From Pisolithus tinctorius (Eukaryota > Basidiomycota > Agaricomycetes > Boletales > Pisolithaceae): a stretch of DNA of 64,000 nt. How positions within the stretch are numbered: the first letter of the stretch is position 1; each line of letters starts with the position of its first letter. The stretch covers positions 868,001 through 932,000 of the forward strand of contig JANFAH010000008.1 in the NCBI GenBank assembly GCA_024663395.1. The letters run 5' to 3'. The notes under the pieces are model-generated. The model worked only from the letters and a program-made list of their open reading frames with translations, was not told where the DNA came from and searched no databases. Made by a program: the position numbers and the translations under genes. Positions 10,277-23,423 of this stretch are shown one piece after another.

Positions 10277-13200
10277 GAAATTAGTTCGGATATTCCCGTC
10301 AACGATGTTCATCATCAAATTTTTCGCCTCCTTCTGATGGAAGAACCCGTACATTATGATTCCTCTGTTTGTCATCTCGGCAGCGGGCGCTGATACTACA
10401 CCGTCTCAAACTGGTTTTGGACGTCCTACCCATTGGCTTGGTCCCCTTCCCACCCCTCAACCCAATGCCACCCTGTGGACAGCGAATCGTGCCCAGAAAA
10501 AAAAACACGTTCCCGGCACGCATTCCCTATCCTCCCGGTTTCAGCTCTCATCCCTTATACCTGTGTGCATCGTATACCCACCGCTCCGTAATCCAACGCA
10601 TCCCCCGTGTAGTGTACAAAGATCGTTTCTCTGAATACCTTTATCCGTTATTGGCGTCTTCTTTCGTAGGGGGGCTCGTTCCCAACCCACATAAAGCTAC
10701 TCATACGGACTGCAGACTCCCTTCGGCTTTCCTTTTTATATAGCTCCCGTGTGTCAGAAGAGGCCAAACCGTACCGGACTACGTGGTGTACGAATAGGCC
10801 AAATGCATGTTATGTATCAATCTGCGGCAGGTGTATTGCAGCATGAAACACGTATCAATTTCACACACTGTCCCCGTTCCAAAATGCTGTGTGTGGTTTA
10901 GACTTGGTTCCTCGTTGATTGACACGCCTCGTGCTGAATTGCTTCTCGCTTTGTCTATGCAGCATGGTATTAGAAAGGCAAAGCGAGCTGCCGTCATGGT
11001 CGACCGGCCAAACTTATACTTTGATGCCGGTACCTACCTACCCGGCAAGGCAAGCACAGACCAAGGCTCGTAGCCACCCTGATGAGCGCCGTCAAGGTAG
11101 AAACTTGGCCCATTTTCACACTGGTAGTTACGTACGGGTGCATTGAGTTGCCATAGTATGGTGTGACTTATTGCTGTACATATCTGATACACCAATGATC
11201 CGTGCTTCCAAGGATCTTGTTTTAGTCTCCTGGTTACACTTCAGAGTTCCCCTGAATACCCATGTGATCAATAGATTCTGACAAGGCCGCACGCATCTTG
11301 GATCCTGTGGTAATGGTTCAACTGGCACGAACGCCGTTGCAGTGTTGCTAGTGTGAGTCGGCGAATTCCGACAACGTTCACATAGGAAAAATATGCATTT
11401 GGTTTAACTTCTATGGCACTTGTGGACAACGGTACAAGAGAACGACGTAGACAGGCCAGTGGACAAAGGCCAAGGATGTGCGACCGTCGCGAACATTTGG
11501 GGTGGCAGGTTTGGGTAAATCTTGTCGGGCTGCGGCTTTGTTGGCGATTCATAATCAAGGCTGTAATCACATTGGGTCTATAAATTCTTCGAAACCTGCA
11601 CCCGGACAAGAAACTGCATACAGGCTGGCACCCATTAGACTGGTTTCCTTGAGGTCGGTCGGTTAAGGCGTCAGTCCCCGCGCCAGCGCCAGGTGGCACT
11701 GCAGCCGTGTCCGGCCTCGTCCGTGCACGGAAAGCTGTCCTGCAGTTATCAATCTCCGCTCCGGAGTTCTCGGGCATCGGTGACAGTGTTCGTCATCGGG
11801 TTACTAAATAGCAAGGTTACAAGGCTGCTCCAGATTCAGGGTAATTCAAGTTGGGCTTGACCTGAAAAAGTGTAAACAGTGACTAGGACAGGGATAGTAC
11901 GTTCACTCACGGTCAGCAAAAAATTGTCAGGCGAGGGGCGGACGAGCATCGCCGACATCTAACGTTTCCATAATATGGTAATGGACACATGAATCACTAG
12001 CACCGCAGTGCTTTGTGCCTTCTCGAGAATTAGTTTCGTCCTGTGGAACGGGTTGAGTGGGTGCAGCTACGTCGTAGCCCATATCCAGAGGTAAGTGCAC
12101 TCCGCTGGGTGAAGATCTCGGACGTTACCAGTAACCAGTAGTGAAGTACTGTTCCAGTCTCGCTTCGGTCACCTCTCGTCATCCCGGTGCAAGTGGAGAC
12201 GGTTCACTTGGATGGTAGAAATCACGAACTTCGATGTATGTCCCTGATTGCCCATCGCCTTTTTCCACTGTGTTTGGTCTCGCCTTCTGATCAAAACATG
12301 ACCTCGTTTTCCCTCTTCAACGTCCATCGATGTCCTCGTTCGTCACGTAGGACTGTGCCATATGTGATTGATGTGTTACGACCAACCATAAATGGTCGTG
12401 TCCGGTATCATGCGCACGGCTTTTGAAACGAAGTTTGTGACCTGCCACTGTCGAACATTTGTCTCAACGCAAGAACGGACGCGTCGTGCACTTATTCGAG
12501 CTACCCGCGAAGTGTCGGACCGAGGGAAGTTTTCGTTATTAAGTTATCCTCATGCGCTGGACTGTTGTTGATGTCGAGGTGACATACCCAACAATCATCA
12601 TGACTAACGAATGTAGTATCCCAGTAACAGAGGAAGAACGACGAGACGGCAATGATGCTACGAACCCAGCCTACGCAAAATCAATTAGTAGGTCGAAGTC
12701 AGGCTGGTTCGTACTGGGTCGTCGTGTATCGGTACAACGCACGTGCGCGGATACTGCGTCTTTCGGCCGTCACGGAGGGGCGAGTCCGTATGGTAACTTC
12801 TGGACAAGCAGCGAGGTTCTCAGTGGTTGTGGTCACGACGTGGAAGGGGGGTAGACCCAGTCACCAACACATCGTATAGATGGCAGCTTACAGCTATTCA
12901 ACGTTCAACGCTCAGTGCTTGCAACCCTGTCACTAAACAAAAATGTTGTGAACGCGTCGGGAGTTCCGCTTTTACCCTTGCAAGTTGCAACTGCTATCTG
13001 AACGTCTCTCACCGGTTGCTTCTGACAGTTCTGACTAGACTCTGACCACTAGCCATCTCACATTCAGATGGCGGGCACACGCCTGCGAAAACTTGAAGTA
13101 TTCGCTGTTGTGTGGACTTTCGAGAAAACTTGAAGTTCTGTAAGGTCACGAACTGCAAACTGAATTCAATCTTGGTGATTCACTTCTGGCAAAACATTTA

Positions 13201-13685
13201 GGTTGGTACTAAATATCGCATTCCCGGACCCGTTATGTTACTGCAATTTTAACTCTTTTGTCTTCACGTCCATGCCTTCAACGTCGACCCCATCCAAAAG
13301 TTTCGAACGACATACCGAGTTCTCAATGGCTGCAAGCGGTTAAAGAATCAACGTCTGTTTGGATCTGCGAAGCTACCTGGTCCGCATCTAATCTTGCCTC
13401 GGTAAGCAGCTATGTAGTTCCTCTGCAGGTGGTTATAACTACCGATCCACAAAGAAACAGTCAGAAGGACCGTCTCAGACTTTCGCTCGTCATGTAGTCT
13501 CGATTGCTGGAACCTCGGGCAGTGTCTCCCAGAGGGCCCTTGCAAGGAAGAGGCACATCTTCCATCGGTCGAACCAAAGTTCCATACCAGCGGGGATTGC
13601 CGACACATGCGTTCAGGAGCAACGAGAACAAAGCCAGGCGGTTCCAATTCAGGATGCGTGTGATTTTCCTTATCCCGTTGTTACG
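10277..13685. other. 3.4 kb without recognisable gene
   Basis: Open frames on both strands are short and encode nothing I recognise. 10277-10760 is probably the 3' flank of the preceding gene. The stretch 12540-12880 has a longer open frame with no family resemblance. No LTR, TIR, tandem repeat or tRNA is visible. Confidence 0.45.
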
Positions 13686-14710
13686 ATGACCCTGAATAAT
13701 TATTGTGGTGGACAGACTCAAAGGCCAATCGACAACTCAGAAACAGGACCCGTAACAGTTGCGCATGGTAGGAATGTCGATACTGCAGTCGGACCATTCG
13801 GCGACGCCAGAAAAGGTGCCGTTGAGCCCACCAATGGCACCGGTGTCACACTCAGTCCGGACTCGGCATTGATAAGCAGTGAGTCGATGCTGCCCAACAG
13901 GCCCTGGGTCGCATGATGCCCATACCACGTACTGACCAAACAGCTGCCAAGCTGGTTGCGCAGGCCGATACTGCGGCTGAAAGCATCCAAAACCTCAGCA
14001 ACACGTACCTCCAGCCTCTCAAAACATTCAACTCCGTCGTCACTACTATCGCCCAGGTACGTGCACTGTTTTATGGTCGCTCACAGGCTCTGATACAAGC
14101 ACTTAGGTTCGTCGCTATACCCAGATTGCCCTGGGGATTTTAATCGCTGCTGCTCGGGTACGTTCACACCCTGGCTATACGCACTGCTCGCCTCACAACA
14201 GCCCTCTATTGTCGCTTATCGATGGAGCTAACCTGGACAACGAGGTGTCCAACCTCCTTAGTACAGTCAGAACAATTTATGGATTTCTTCCAGAAGACCA
14301 TATCATTCAAGATAACGATAGTATGGAGGAAACTTTAGGGAAAATTGCACAGATGATAAATAATGTGGCCTGGTTCATCAAGAATTACTCGAAGTGAAAG
14401 GATTTTGTATGTCGCTTCCGCCTTTTCTTGAAAGGCTGTTTCAAATTGTTCTCAGCGAAGAGATTGGGAAAGAATATAATGCTAAAGACACAGACCACGA
14501 CTGATGGTTACCTCAAAGTGCTGCATGACCTGATGCCAACAATACCGGGATCTTGTGGTCCGGGAGATTCATATCAATTGCACCACACACTTGGAGATCC
14601 GAACCTGGCGCCTGGAGTACCAGGATTGTTGCAGCCACACAATGAGTTTGCTATGCAGTGCTTTCCATGAGGCACAGGAATCAGTCAGACAACTGCAGCC
14701 TCCAATGATC
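13686..14710 (+). pseudogene. Fragment of an NLR (STAND) N-terminal domain
   Basis: Spliced exons encode a piece resembling the helical N-terminal region that precedes NACHT domains in many Agaricomycete NLR proteins: AESIQNLSNTYLQPLKTFN and SVVTTIAQ, an intron (gtacgt to cacttag), YTQIALGILIAAAR, an intron, then LLSLIDGANLDNEVSNLLS, TVRTIYGFLPEDHII, MEETLGKIAQMINNVAWFIKN (14203-14396), and further on RLGKNIMLKTQTTTDGYLK and, after a +1 step near 14535, QQYRDLVVREIHIN. The sequence loses homology by about 14710. No Walker A NACHT motif or repeat domain follows before the UNC13-like gene. It is therefore a truncated relic or a stand-alone N-terminal domain. The start is not defined. Confidence 0.5.
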
Positions 14711-15020
14711 AAGTAATTTGGTCAGGGGCAAATGTACATGTGGGGTATAACGAACAAGAATGTGGTACAGATACAGGTCCAACAACTTAACGAGAGTCTG
14801 CGTAACGGAGCAGTAGTATTGATTATTGGCTGGGTGCCACCTGCCCGGAACCCCGTGCCTTTCGCTGTAGCTGTGCGACTTGTGACCTTTCTTGTTGTAT
14901 CCGGACATTGGCCATCATCTCCAGTTGTTGGGAAATGAATTCTTGTGTATTTGGCCTGCAAGACACAACCCGATAAACTTAGCAGCATGGACTAAAGAGA
15001 TAGATGTTAACATGTTAACA

Positions 15021-18000
15021 TTACCTCATGCGCAAGATACACAAGATGATCTCCCCACTGGTTGTCTCCTTTTCTTGCTTCTTCTCCCTCTTGCGTTCCT
15101 TGATCGTGCCCAAATTCCGTTGGTTGTAGACAGTCTTGACCCGCTTCTTGACAGGAATGGCCTCACGCAGGCTTTGTTGCATCGTACGCACGCACTCTTC
15201 CATAAGTGTATCACTAAAAAGAGTTTATCACGATATACGCGGACGTCGAATGCTTGAACGATAACTCACGTATGCCAGTCGTAGTACAGTCTAATGGAGA
15301 GGACGTCGCGGTATTTCTGGTTTTGTAGAGCCTCTAGTGATATGCCCTCTCCGTTGGCGTAGAAGTAATCCCTCAAGAACTGGGAAGTCGTACTGTAAGT
15401 TCAAATCGCGGAAAGACTGCTTTACGTACCTTTAGCCATTTGAAGACGATATCCACTTCCCTGTCACTCAAGGGTTTCATGTCGCTCGGGAGTTTTGACA
15501 ACGGAGGAATGAGTAACCCCTCGATTACAGTCAGGATCTCCTTCCACACTTTGAGCATAACCATCTCCTTTGCTGTCTCGCTCAGGTGCGTGTTCAGGAT
15601 CTGTAAATTGGCATCGAAGTAGTCAAAGAGTGGTACAATTGCCCGCTCGATCTCCACATCGGACAGTTCCTCCGGGCGTACCCGCGGCTTTTCCGAGGCC
15701 GGAAGGGGAACCTGTACTTCTGACACACTAGAACCAAGTGCTGAACGGTAGAAACCTGTCACGTTCGCTAGGGCCTTGTTGTAGTCCAACCCTGAAGAAC
15801 CTCCCTTCATTAGGCTCTTCACCACGAATCGTGAAATCGACTGCCGTATAAATGGAGACATCTTGTTCGCGAAGCGTCAATATTGCCCAGACTACCCTTG
15901 GATTCGAGGACCAACCTTGTCAACAAAGATACGCATCATGTCACCCTCACTCCGCTTCAGAGAGCGAAAAGCACGACCAAAGTAGAATTGAGCATCGTCC
16001 GTCTCACCTTCCATACTGACACGCAACAGAATACGGCTCTCATTGCTCTGATTGGTTGACTCCAGATTCAACCAGACGTCATGTGTCAAGTAGTCACCAT
16101 ACTGCGCAGGATTTAGGCATATAAAAGACCGGCCAACCACGTCATGCTGGCCCATGAGAGCCCGATCTCGTATGCTGCACATCAGCCAAAGAGGTTTATC
16201 CACAGATAGGTCGAATGTCTCTTCCCCTACAAGTATCTCACCTCAGAACGAAAGCAACGTTAGAAAGCGTAGACAACTGACATCGTGGGTTGAGGGAGTC
16301 ATAAATTGTTCGCGTTTTGACAAGCCGGTTTCCGGCCTCGTCGCTGAGAGTGACGAAAGTGTCTAACAGCGACGATGGACTGCTATCGAGCGGAACAAGA
16401 TTCTCCGCCATCACGATCTTGACTGTGAACAGAAAGCGTAGCCGCTCGACTTTCTCGGGGACTGGTGGACAAGCAGCAAGCACCTCGGTAATCTTGTCAA
16501 CTTGCATTTGATTATACAAATTGTCTAGCAGCTTGCGAGCTGCTTCAACGTTGTTGAGCTTAACACAGGATTCGGGCTGGAAGTTGAAGGGTTCGACCTT
16601 CTTTTCGCCCGTGATTGCGAGTTGCTTGGCTTTCTCGAGCCATGCAGACGATTTCTGTGGCTGAAGGTATTCCGTTGGTCGGGGAAACATCTCCGTCATG
16701 AACAACTCTTCCACGCTGCGACAGTATTGCTCAACCGCCTTGGAAATCGTCTAAGGCCTCCTGTTAGCCGAGCAACTATCGCAAACCCAAGTGCTCACTT
16801 TTGACAAACTAGTGAAAAACCTGGCATTCTGGTACTCGTCCGACCATTCCAGTTCCTGGAGGAATGCAAGCGGGCTACGCAGAGAGTCGAAAAGATCCAC
16901 TATGGATGAACTGTGGCCCTCTGCATTCTCTGCTTGAAACTGTACTTCGTATTTAGCGATCAAATCAAGTCTCCATGAATCTGACAGCTCGCTAACCTTA
17001 TCGGCTGCAATGGCCTGGAGTCCGCTCTTAGCTATGACGCACCATGAGAAGAACCAAGCCACTCACAGCCTGAACCCACTGTCCAGTCTTGCTATCCGTT
17101 TCAGACAACCATCGCAAGACATACTGCATGAAGAACTGGCCGATATCCAACTCTACTTGGCCCCTGGAGTAGTCCACGGTACAGCCCAATCACTTTTGCC
17201 ACGACACGGAATACTTACTTAGGACAAAAGGCCCGGAACATTTCCAGCAGTGTTTTAGTTCTTCGATACAGAGAAAATATATCCTGTATGGGAACGTCTG
17301 GTGCGGGGCCGTTGGTCGATGACTCGAGCAATTTCTTTGCAGACTTCTGCAGGTCAGCAACGAACAGTGGGACCTGCATCTCAACCACCAACGACACCAA
17401 ATCGATCCGGCTTCTCCCACAGATCAATGCCTCATCCGGGATAAGCTAAAGGAAAGCGTACCCAACGAGTGGTTCAGGGAAACGTTTGTCCAACTGCTTT
17501 GCTGACTTCTCTATCTCGTCCGTCATCAACAGCAATGGTAAAGCCCGATTAACTCCTGGAGCCGATTGCAGTTGCTGCATCTTGCCCTGGTAATATTGCA
17601 CAGAAACATCCCGTATCCGGTCTTCCAAATCTATTAGGCGGCTGTTAATGTCAGCTTCAAATCTGCCCATCAAACCACTTTCCCGTATGTGATCAAGAAC
17701 GGAAAGATATGGTTGTATCTCGGATACTTTGACGTTCGGGAGAGATTCCATCGCGTGATAGAGGGATGACAGGAAAATGTTGTAAAGGCTACCGTAAATG
17801 CTGGCTAATAATTCCGCCTAATCAGAAGGCAAGATGTAAGCCAACTACGAGTCAGTGTAGCAGTACTCACGTCTTGAATAGACCATCTGTCAATTTCTAG
17901 GTCGTGCAATGTCTTGGTCACTGCTTGCAGTGCCACAGGAATGCATTCCATCGGAACCTCGCCGCGTTCATAGAATTGTTTGATGAGTTCTAGGAAACAC

Positions 18001-19684
18001 GTTGCACGATATGGTTGTCCTATCCGCCACCGAACAGCGCACTCGTTGATGAGTTGTACATGGGGTTGACTAAGGATTGTTAACGGAACCTCATCAGCAT
18101 CATCCACCTCAGGGCTATACAGAAGCTCCAATTCTGCCACGATACAGTGCTCGACAAGCCGCTTGTAGAATCTCCGTGGGTTCTGGGGGATGAAAGTGAA
18201 ATGGTGCCCTACACGTATCTCAACATCTTCGTCGACGTCCTCTGAGAAACTGTCTCCACTAACACCCCCCATCGCAGACCAGCGACTGCTGGTAGACGCA
18301 GTAGAAGCATGGCGTGTGGAAGCGGCTGGTAAGTCGGCACGTGTGGTAGAGTATATGGAACTTGGACGGGTAGACGTGTGTGTTGGTCCATCATCAGACG
18401 ACATAGATTTAGCGAGCTCGGGGTTGGTGGATACCATGGCTACCATGAGCTGAGAGAGATGCGAGGTCTCGAGCGTGCGCCACTGAGTCCATGCTGCCTC
18501 GCTGGGGAAGTCCTCGCGCCGCCCCGGAAACGGAGCACCGGCATTGATATTCTTCAAACATGTCTAGGAATGCTGAATCACCACTCAAGTCGTTGACAGT
18601 TGATTTATTATATACCTTCAGGTCTATAAGAGCCGCCTAGAATGCAATGGTGAGTCCGCTGGTATCATCCATTCTACCCCTCCTACCTTCTCCGTGCAAA
18701 TCTTCCTTAGCCTATCAACCTCATTCTGCATGGCTTGTTCGGGAATTTTGAACAGATTGGCAACAGTCATAGCGAGCGGCATGTCCTGTACGCTGGCGTT
18801 GATGGTCTGTCCCGTACTTACTGAATCACCGCGATCTCGGGTAACAGAAGCCGTATCGTGACCGGAGTCATGCGATGACGGGGGGGCGAGCTTCGTCTGG
18901 TACATATCCAAGCGAGAGTTCAACTCCGGAGAAACATGGCTGACGCCCTTCAAGCATTCACGGAGCATCCTCACGAATTGTGCGATTTGGTTGTTGAGTT
19001 CGACCTTCCAAGCATCATCAACCAAAGTTGGCTCCTTTTTAAGGACGCTCGTCGACTGCGCAGCAAACATCAATATCAGCTCCTCGATGCTCCTATTCTC
19101 CTTCATTTGTTTGCGGAAGCCATCTCCCATGAAGTGATTATAAAAAACGGCCATCGTTCTCCGGGTGAGTTGATCAGAGTACCTACAAGATTTTGTGCGT
19201 CAGAAAGCAGAAAACATCAATTTCATCAATAAAACGCACGCTTGGTCCCTGCCCATCACTATACTCTGCAGTTTCTGTTCGAGCACTTTGAGAAGTTTCT
19301 CTGGGAACTTGACACTTTTGGAACCACCGCTGATTTCTTTGAATATATCGCCAATGGATACAATCGAATGGGATATAGCGCCAGATATTTTGTGGTAATG
19401 CTCTTTCTCCTTGGTTTCCGCTACCTTTGCGTTGGTATCCGTCACTTTAGACGAAGTGGCATGGCTTAGGATGCTACCGGATACAGATAACGGGATGAGC
19501 AATGATAGAAAGTACGACTGACTTACGCTACACGGAGCACGTAACTACGCCCACAAGGTCAGTGATCATATCGAGCGGTCAGCTATACGACGCACTCGAA
19601 GAGATCATCGTCGCTGACGCGATACTTGGAGAGCCGTCTTTCGTGAGCTGTACTATCATAACTTCGGCGGGACAGCTGAGACAT
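15021..19684 (-). CDS. Munc13/UNC13-like protein (MHD1, C2, MHD2)
   Basis: About 15 exons encode a fungal Munc13-homology protein, expected to prime or tether secretory vesicles (the S. pombe relative is the C2-domain protein Git1). The likely start is the ATG at 19684 (MSQLSRRSYDSTAHERR). Order: N-terminal helical region, a serine-rich linker (about 18290-18420), the MUN/MHD1 region (15900-18250), a C2 domain (KIVMAENLVPLDSSPSSLLD at about 16330-16420, and FDLSVDKPLWLMC with SIRDRALMGQHDVVGRSFI near 16130-16210), then MHD2 (15373-15861) and a basic tail ending in TTSGEIILCILRMR with TAA at 15021. The C2 exon junction uses gtcag to cttgtag. One extra base is needed around 19543 or just upstream to join exon 1. 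Exon ends are otherwise canonical. Confidence 0.75.
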
Positions 19685-19934
19685 GACTGCGCACTTGCAA
19701 CCAGGCGCAAGAAAACACTTGCGCGTCACAGATCAGCACTGCCAAGCGAAGCTATTGTAGTTTCGGATGAGGAGTCGTCAAGATATGGGTCATTTGGAGT
19801 TCCCCACTGGACTGGGTACCTGGACAAGCACCGACAAATACATTCCCAATTTCATAATACTCAAGTACTCGAGTAGCTCCTCAAATTAAGTGGTTCACTC
19901 TATCATTATTAGAGGTTAAACATGCAATCGTGAT

Positions 19935-22929
19935 CTATAGCTCGTCGTGTGCTGGTTGTGTACCATCGGTCTCGTTGGATTCTCCATTTTCCTGTGTCCC
20001 CGTTGATTTTGGAGTCTTCTTTACCTTTGGCGCTTTCCGCTTTACCAACCTTTGCAGGTGGAGCTCAAGCGTCTTCGCTCTTGACCGCATGTCTCTAGTC
20101 TCTATTGCCGGATCTTCGTTCATCTTGACACGCTTCTGTTTTTCGACCCCGGTGTTCAACCACTCTTCGTGTTCCTTGACCGCCTTCTCCAGCGCGTCGA
20201 GTTCCTCGGTTGTCCACTTTGATGGAAGTCCTGCTGCTGTCTCTGCTGTGAGGTTCGCCCTGGCTTCAGCGAGGAAGAGTCGTGTGGACCAGTTCCACTT
20301 CTGGCTGCTATTCAGGGCTTCAGGAAACTCCTCTATTTCCTTGTACCGGTGCACTATGGGCTTTTCAAGAGACCTGGATCGAAGGCGTGAGACGAGAACT
20401 ACTGTCTAGCGAGCAAAAAACTCACTCCAACGCTCTCCGCTTCTCCATCAGTGCCGAAGTATCAGCCGATTCCCCGTCACTATGGAGCCACGCTGAGGTA
20501 TCTGCCACCTTTCGAGAAATCGCCTCCCTCTCCGAGGGCTTGGAACATTTCATGAACGGTGTTTCGGGACCATCATCGAGAAGATCCCGGAGCTTATATA
20601 GATATCCCTCCAGTGTGTTGAATGCCTCCTCCCGGAATTGTTTGGACACTTCCATGTTATCTAATGCGCGTAGCCTGCAAGGCGTCAACGTCGATACGCA
20701 AAAACGTGTAACAACACCACAAACCTATCACGGGCCGATCTTTTATCTGCCACGGACATCGGGGCAAGTGTCGAGTACACGGTCGCCAGCTGGAGGGGAA
20801 TAGTGCTTGATTCGTCCTTCTCCTTTTTGTCCTTGGAAAATGCGACCTGTTCGTTCTCATTCTCTCCACCTGCTGCGCCGTCGGTCTCGCCTGCACCTCC
20901 ACCAAAGAACGTCTTCAGTTTTCCTGCATATACATGATATTTAACAACAAAAGGGTTCCGATTACACATACCTGCAATGGATGATTTAACTTCACCGTAT
21001 GCTATCGCCTCCTCCACAGATACAAAACCAGAGTCGGAAAGAGCAACAGTAACCTTGACAACAGGGTCAACCGCACCACGTTCCGTGAGGTTTCCAAGAG
21101 CATCTGCCACGCCAGATATTTGCGCCTCCAGAATTTCACGAGGGAAGCCACTACGAGAGCATGTATTAAAACAAGCGTGAACGATGGGGATATAGTGAAC
21201 AAACGCACGGTGCCACTTCATTCTTGTAGTCTAACCACAGCGAGAAGTCTTCCTTCCGCTTGTTGAAGGAGAGGGTCTTCTTGGTACCGTGCTTGGAGCC
21301 ACGGGGGAAAATAAGACTATGGATCGTCCGGGAGCCCGGGGCCGAGGCAAAGTAAGAAGCTTGCACTTCGTGTGGAAGGATGTCGGTGATTCGTATGTCT
21401 TTCGTCTTAAATTGCCTCGAGAGAGAAGCGCCAGTACAGGCCAGCACCTACGGCCAGAAGTAAACTACAACAACCACAAGAGTAAGGGGAAGGATGTACA
21501 TACCAAGGACGGCTGCTTCATCTGCGTTTACGTTCAGTGCAATACGATCACTAGTGACAATCAATTCACAAAGTCCTTTCTGAATGAGAATTCTAAACTC
21601 ACTCTCCGACAGCAGTCCTAACTGCAGTCTGGATCATGGGAGTCCTTGAGCTTCCGCCCGTGAGAATCACAGACGCGATACTATCCTGAGACGACGACGA
21701 CGACTGTTATGATAGAAAACAAACTGGTGTGATACCAACACGCACCAGACTCAAACCGGCATTGGCGAGGGCGTCGTATATCGGCTGCGCAAAGCGGCCA
21801 TTCAAACCTTCGCAAGACTTTTCAAACTGTGCGCGAGTAATCTTCGCCTTGAAGTCAATGTCAAAGGCGACGCTCTCCACCTACCATAACAAGTTTGCGT
21901 TACTCTTCCCTTCAGAGTAAGAACATCGTACCGTTGCCATCGCATCAGAATTAGCGCTCAAAATAGTTTTGATACGTCCGGCCTCTTTCCATAACTTTGC
22001 CATGCCCCGCTTGTCTCTTCGTATATCACGTTTGTGCTTGTTGATGAAAGCCTCTATCAGAATTTCCCGGAGTCTTCGATCTAGCTCTGTTCCACCGGTG
22101 GATCTATCGAAACCGACACCGAGGACGGATATTTGGGTGAACTGAGCCTTGGTTTTTGGGTCTTCTGCAGATGCAAACGAGACGACCGTCGCGCGGATGG
22201 AAGACGCGCCTGCATCATATATAACGTGGTATTCTGGCGTCGGGGAGAAACGTGCGGGTCATGGCGTAGTTGATCGCAACTGCCGACCCGTCGTTAATCA
22301 ATGCCAGCGTCTTCAGTCCAGCGATTTCTATTGCGTCTGCTACGGCGTCGCGCTCGAACTGGGTATAATAAGGAGGAACAGGTTACGACGACATCTCGAA
22401 CAAGTTCGCCGGCAACATCCTCAGCGAGCTTTTTGACAGTAAGAGAGCTGCATTCGCAATGAGTTCCTCGGTGCTCCATTCTGTGCCGTCGCCTTGCCTG
22501 AGGGATACCGACGAACGACCGTGTTTTTAACTACGTCGGATGTAGATATCTGGGTGAAGTAGGATACAGAACCTGAATCAAAAGGTGCACCCTGGAGAAG
22601 CTTTAAGGATGAAAACGAATCAGAAGGAAAACGGGAAGCCTGCGCGAGCCAGTTAATTGCGAGTGTCATACAGGAGAAAGCAGACGTACGAGGTTCGCCG
22701 CGTCGGTGCCAAAGAGCCGGTCATCTCTTTTCCATGCGACAGAGGACTGGATCTTTCTCTTAGAGTCCTTGTTCAACAAGACGTCGAACGGAACACCAGG
22801 TTTCATCAAAGACGCTTTCATCCAGTCAGTGCCATAGTCAATGGCCAGCACCGCGGCGAGCGACAACTCGAATAGTGTAGAAACGACTGCAAAGATGCAT
22901 AGTGCTCTCCGCAGAGAAGTAAAGTGCAT
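19935..22929 (-). CDS. LHS1: ER-lumenal Hsp70 LHS1/GRP170 (HYOU1) with HDEL
   Basis: The ATG at 22929 starts a signal peptide (MHFTSLRRALCIFAVVSTL) followed by AAVLAIDYGTDWMKASLMKP, the ATPase phosphate-1 loop of the large Hsp70 subfamily. LALINDGSAVAINYA, VIYDAGASSIRATVVSF, TGGTELDRRLREILI and VILTGGSSRTPMIQ complete the nucleotide-binding domain. A linker, beta domain and extended helical C-terminus follow, ending in PAHDEL, an ER-retrieval signal, with TAG at 19935. It acts as nucleotide exchange factor and holdase for BiP. Introns are canonical. Several exons contain one-base breaks: insertions at 22380/22381, 22247/22248 and 21433/21434, and single missing bases near 22441 and 22487. All fit codon third positions, so I regard the gene as functional and the breaks as assembly-level. 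Confidence 0.82.
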
Positions 22930-23423
22930 AACACAAGATGACTGGCACTATTTGAAAGGTATTCACCAAGCAAGGATGGAAGAGGACACGTCGGCAACTA
23001 GCCAACTTTTCTGTAAATGGCTCAATATGAGGTTGATGACTAAGCAGACCTGGAATGCAGTTATGCAGCCAACTTCTGGGCTCCCCGAGGCTTGAGGCTG
23101 GTAATTTAGTACCAGTACCTGTGAATCTAGCAAGGGGGCTCCATCAACCCAGGCCAGTTCACATAAATATGCACCCCAAAGACTGGGCAAGTTCGGAGAC
23201 ACAGAAGCACGATCTCAGCCCGATGGTCCACCCTGCCTCCGAAGCTCCTCCATATTCCAAGTGTCAAATAATCTCCTCCGCCTCCGAGAGTTGTTGCGCA
23301 AGCCCACTCCATCGACAGCTCGATTCACACGCCACTGTAACTTCGATGATAAGATAAACCATAGTACTAGCTGGTGTAATCTGCTACGACAGCCTCACGA
23401 CAGCATCTAACCCTACAACACAA
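22930..23423. promoter_or_regulatory. Divergent intergenic region LHS1 / HRI1-like
   Basis: 494 bp between two divergent start codons, so probably a shared promoter region. No TATA box or unfolded-protein-response element is evident to me. Confidence 0.35.

Noticed and set aside
10356..10743. Overlapping open frames of 92 and 124 codons after the Pro/Ser-rich gene
   Set aside because: No recognisable domains. The low-complexity proline-rich translations fit a C/T-rich 3' untranslated region.
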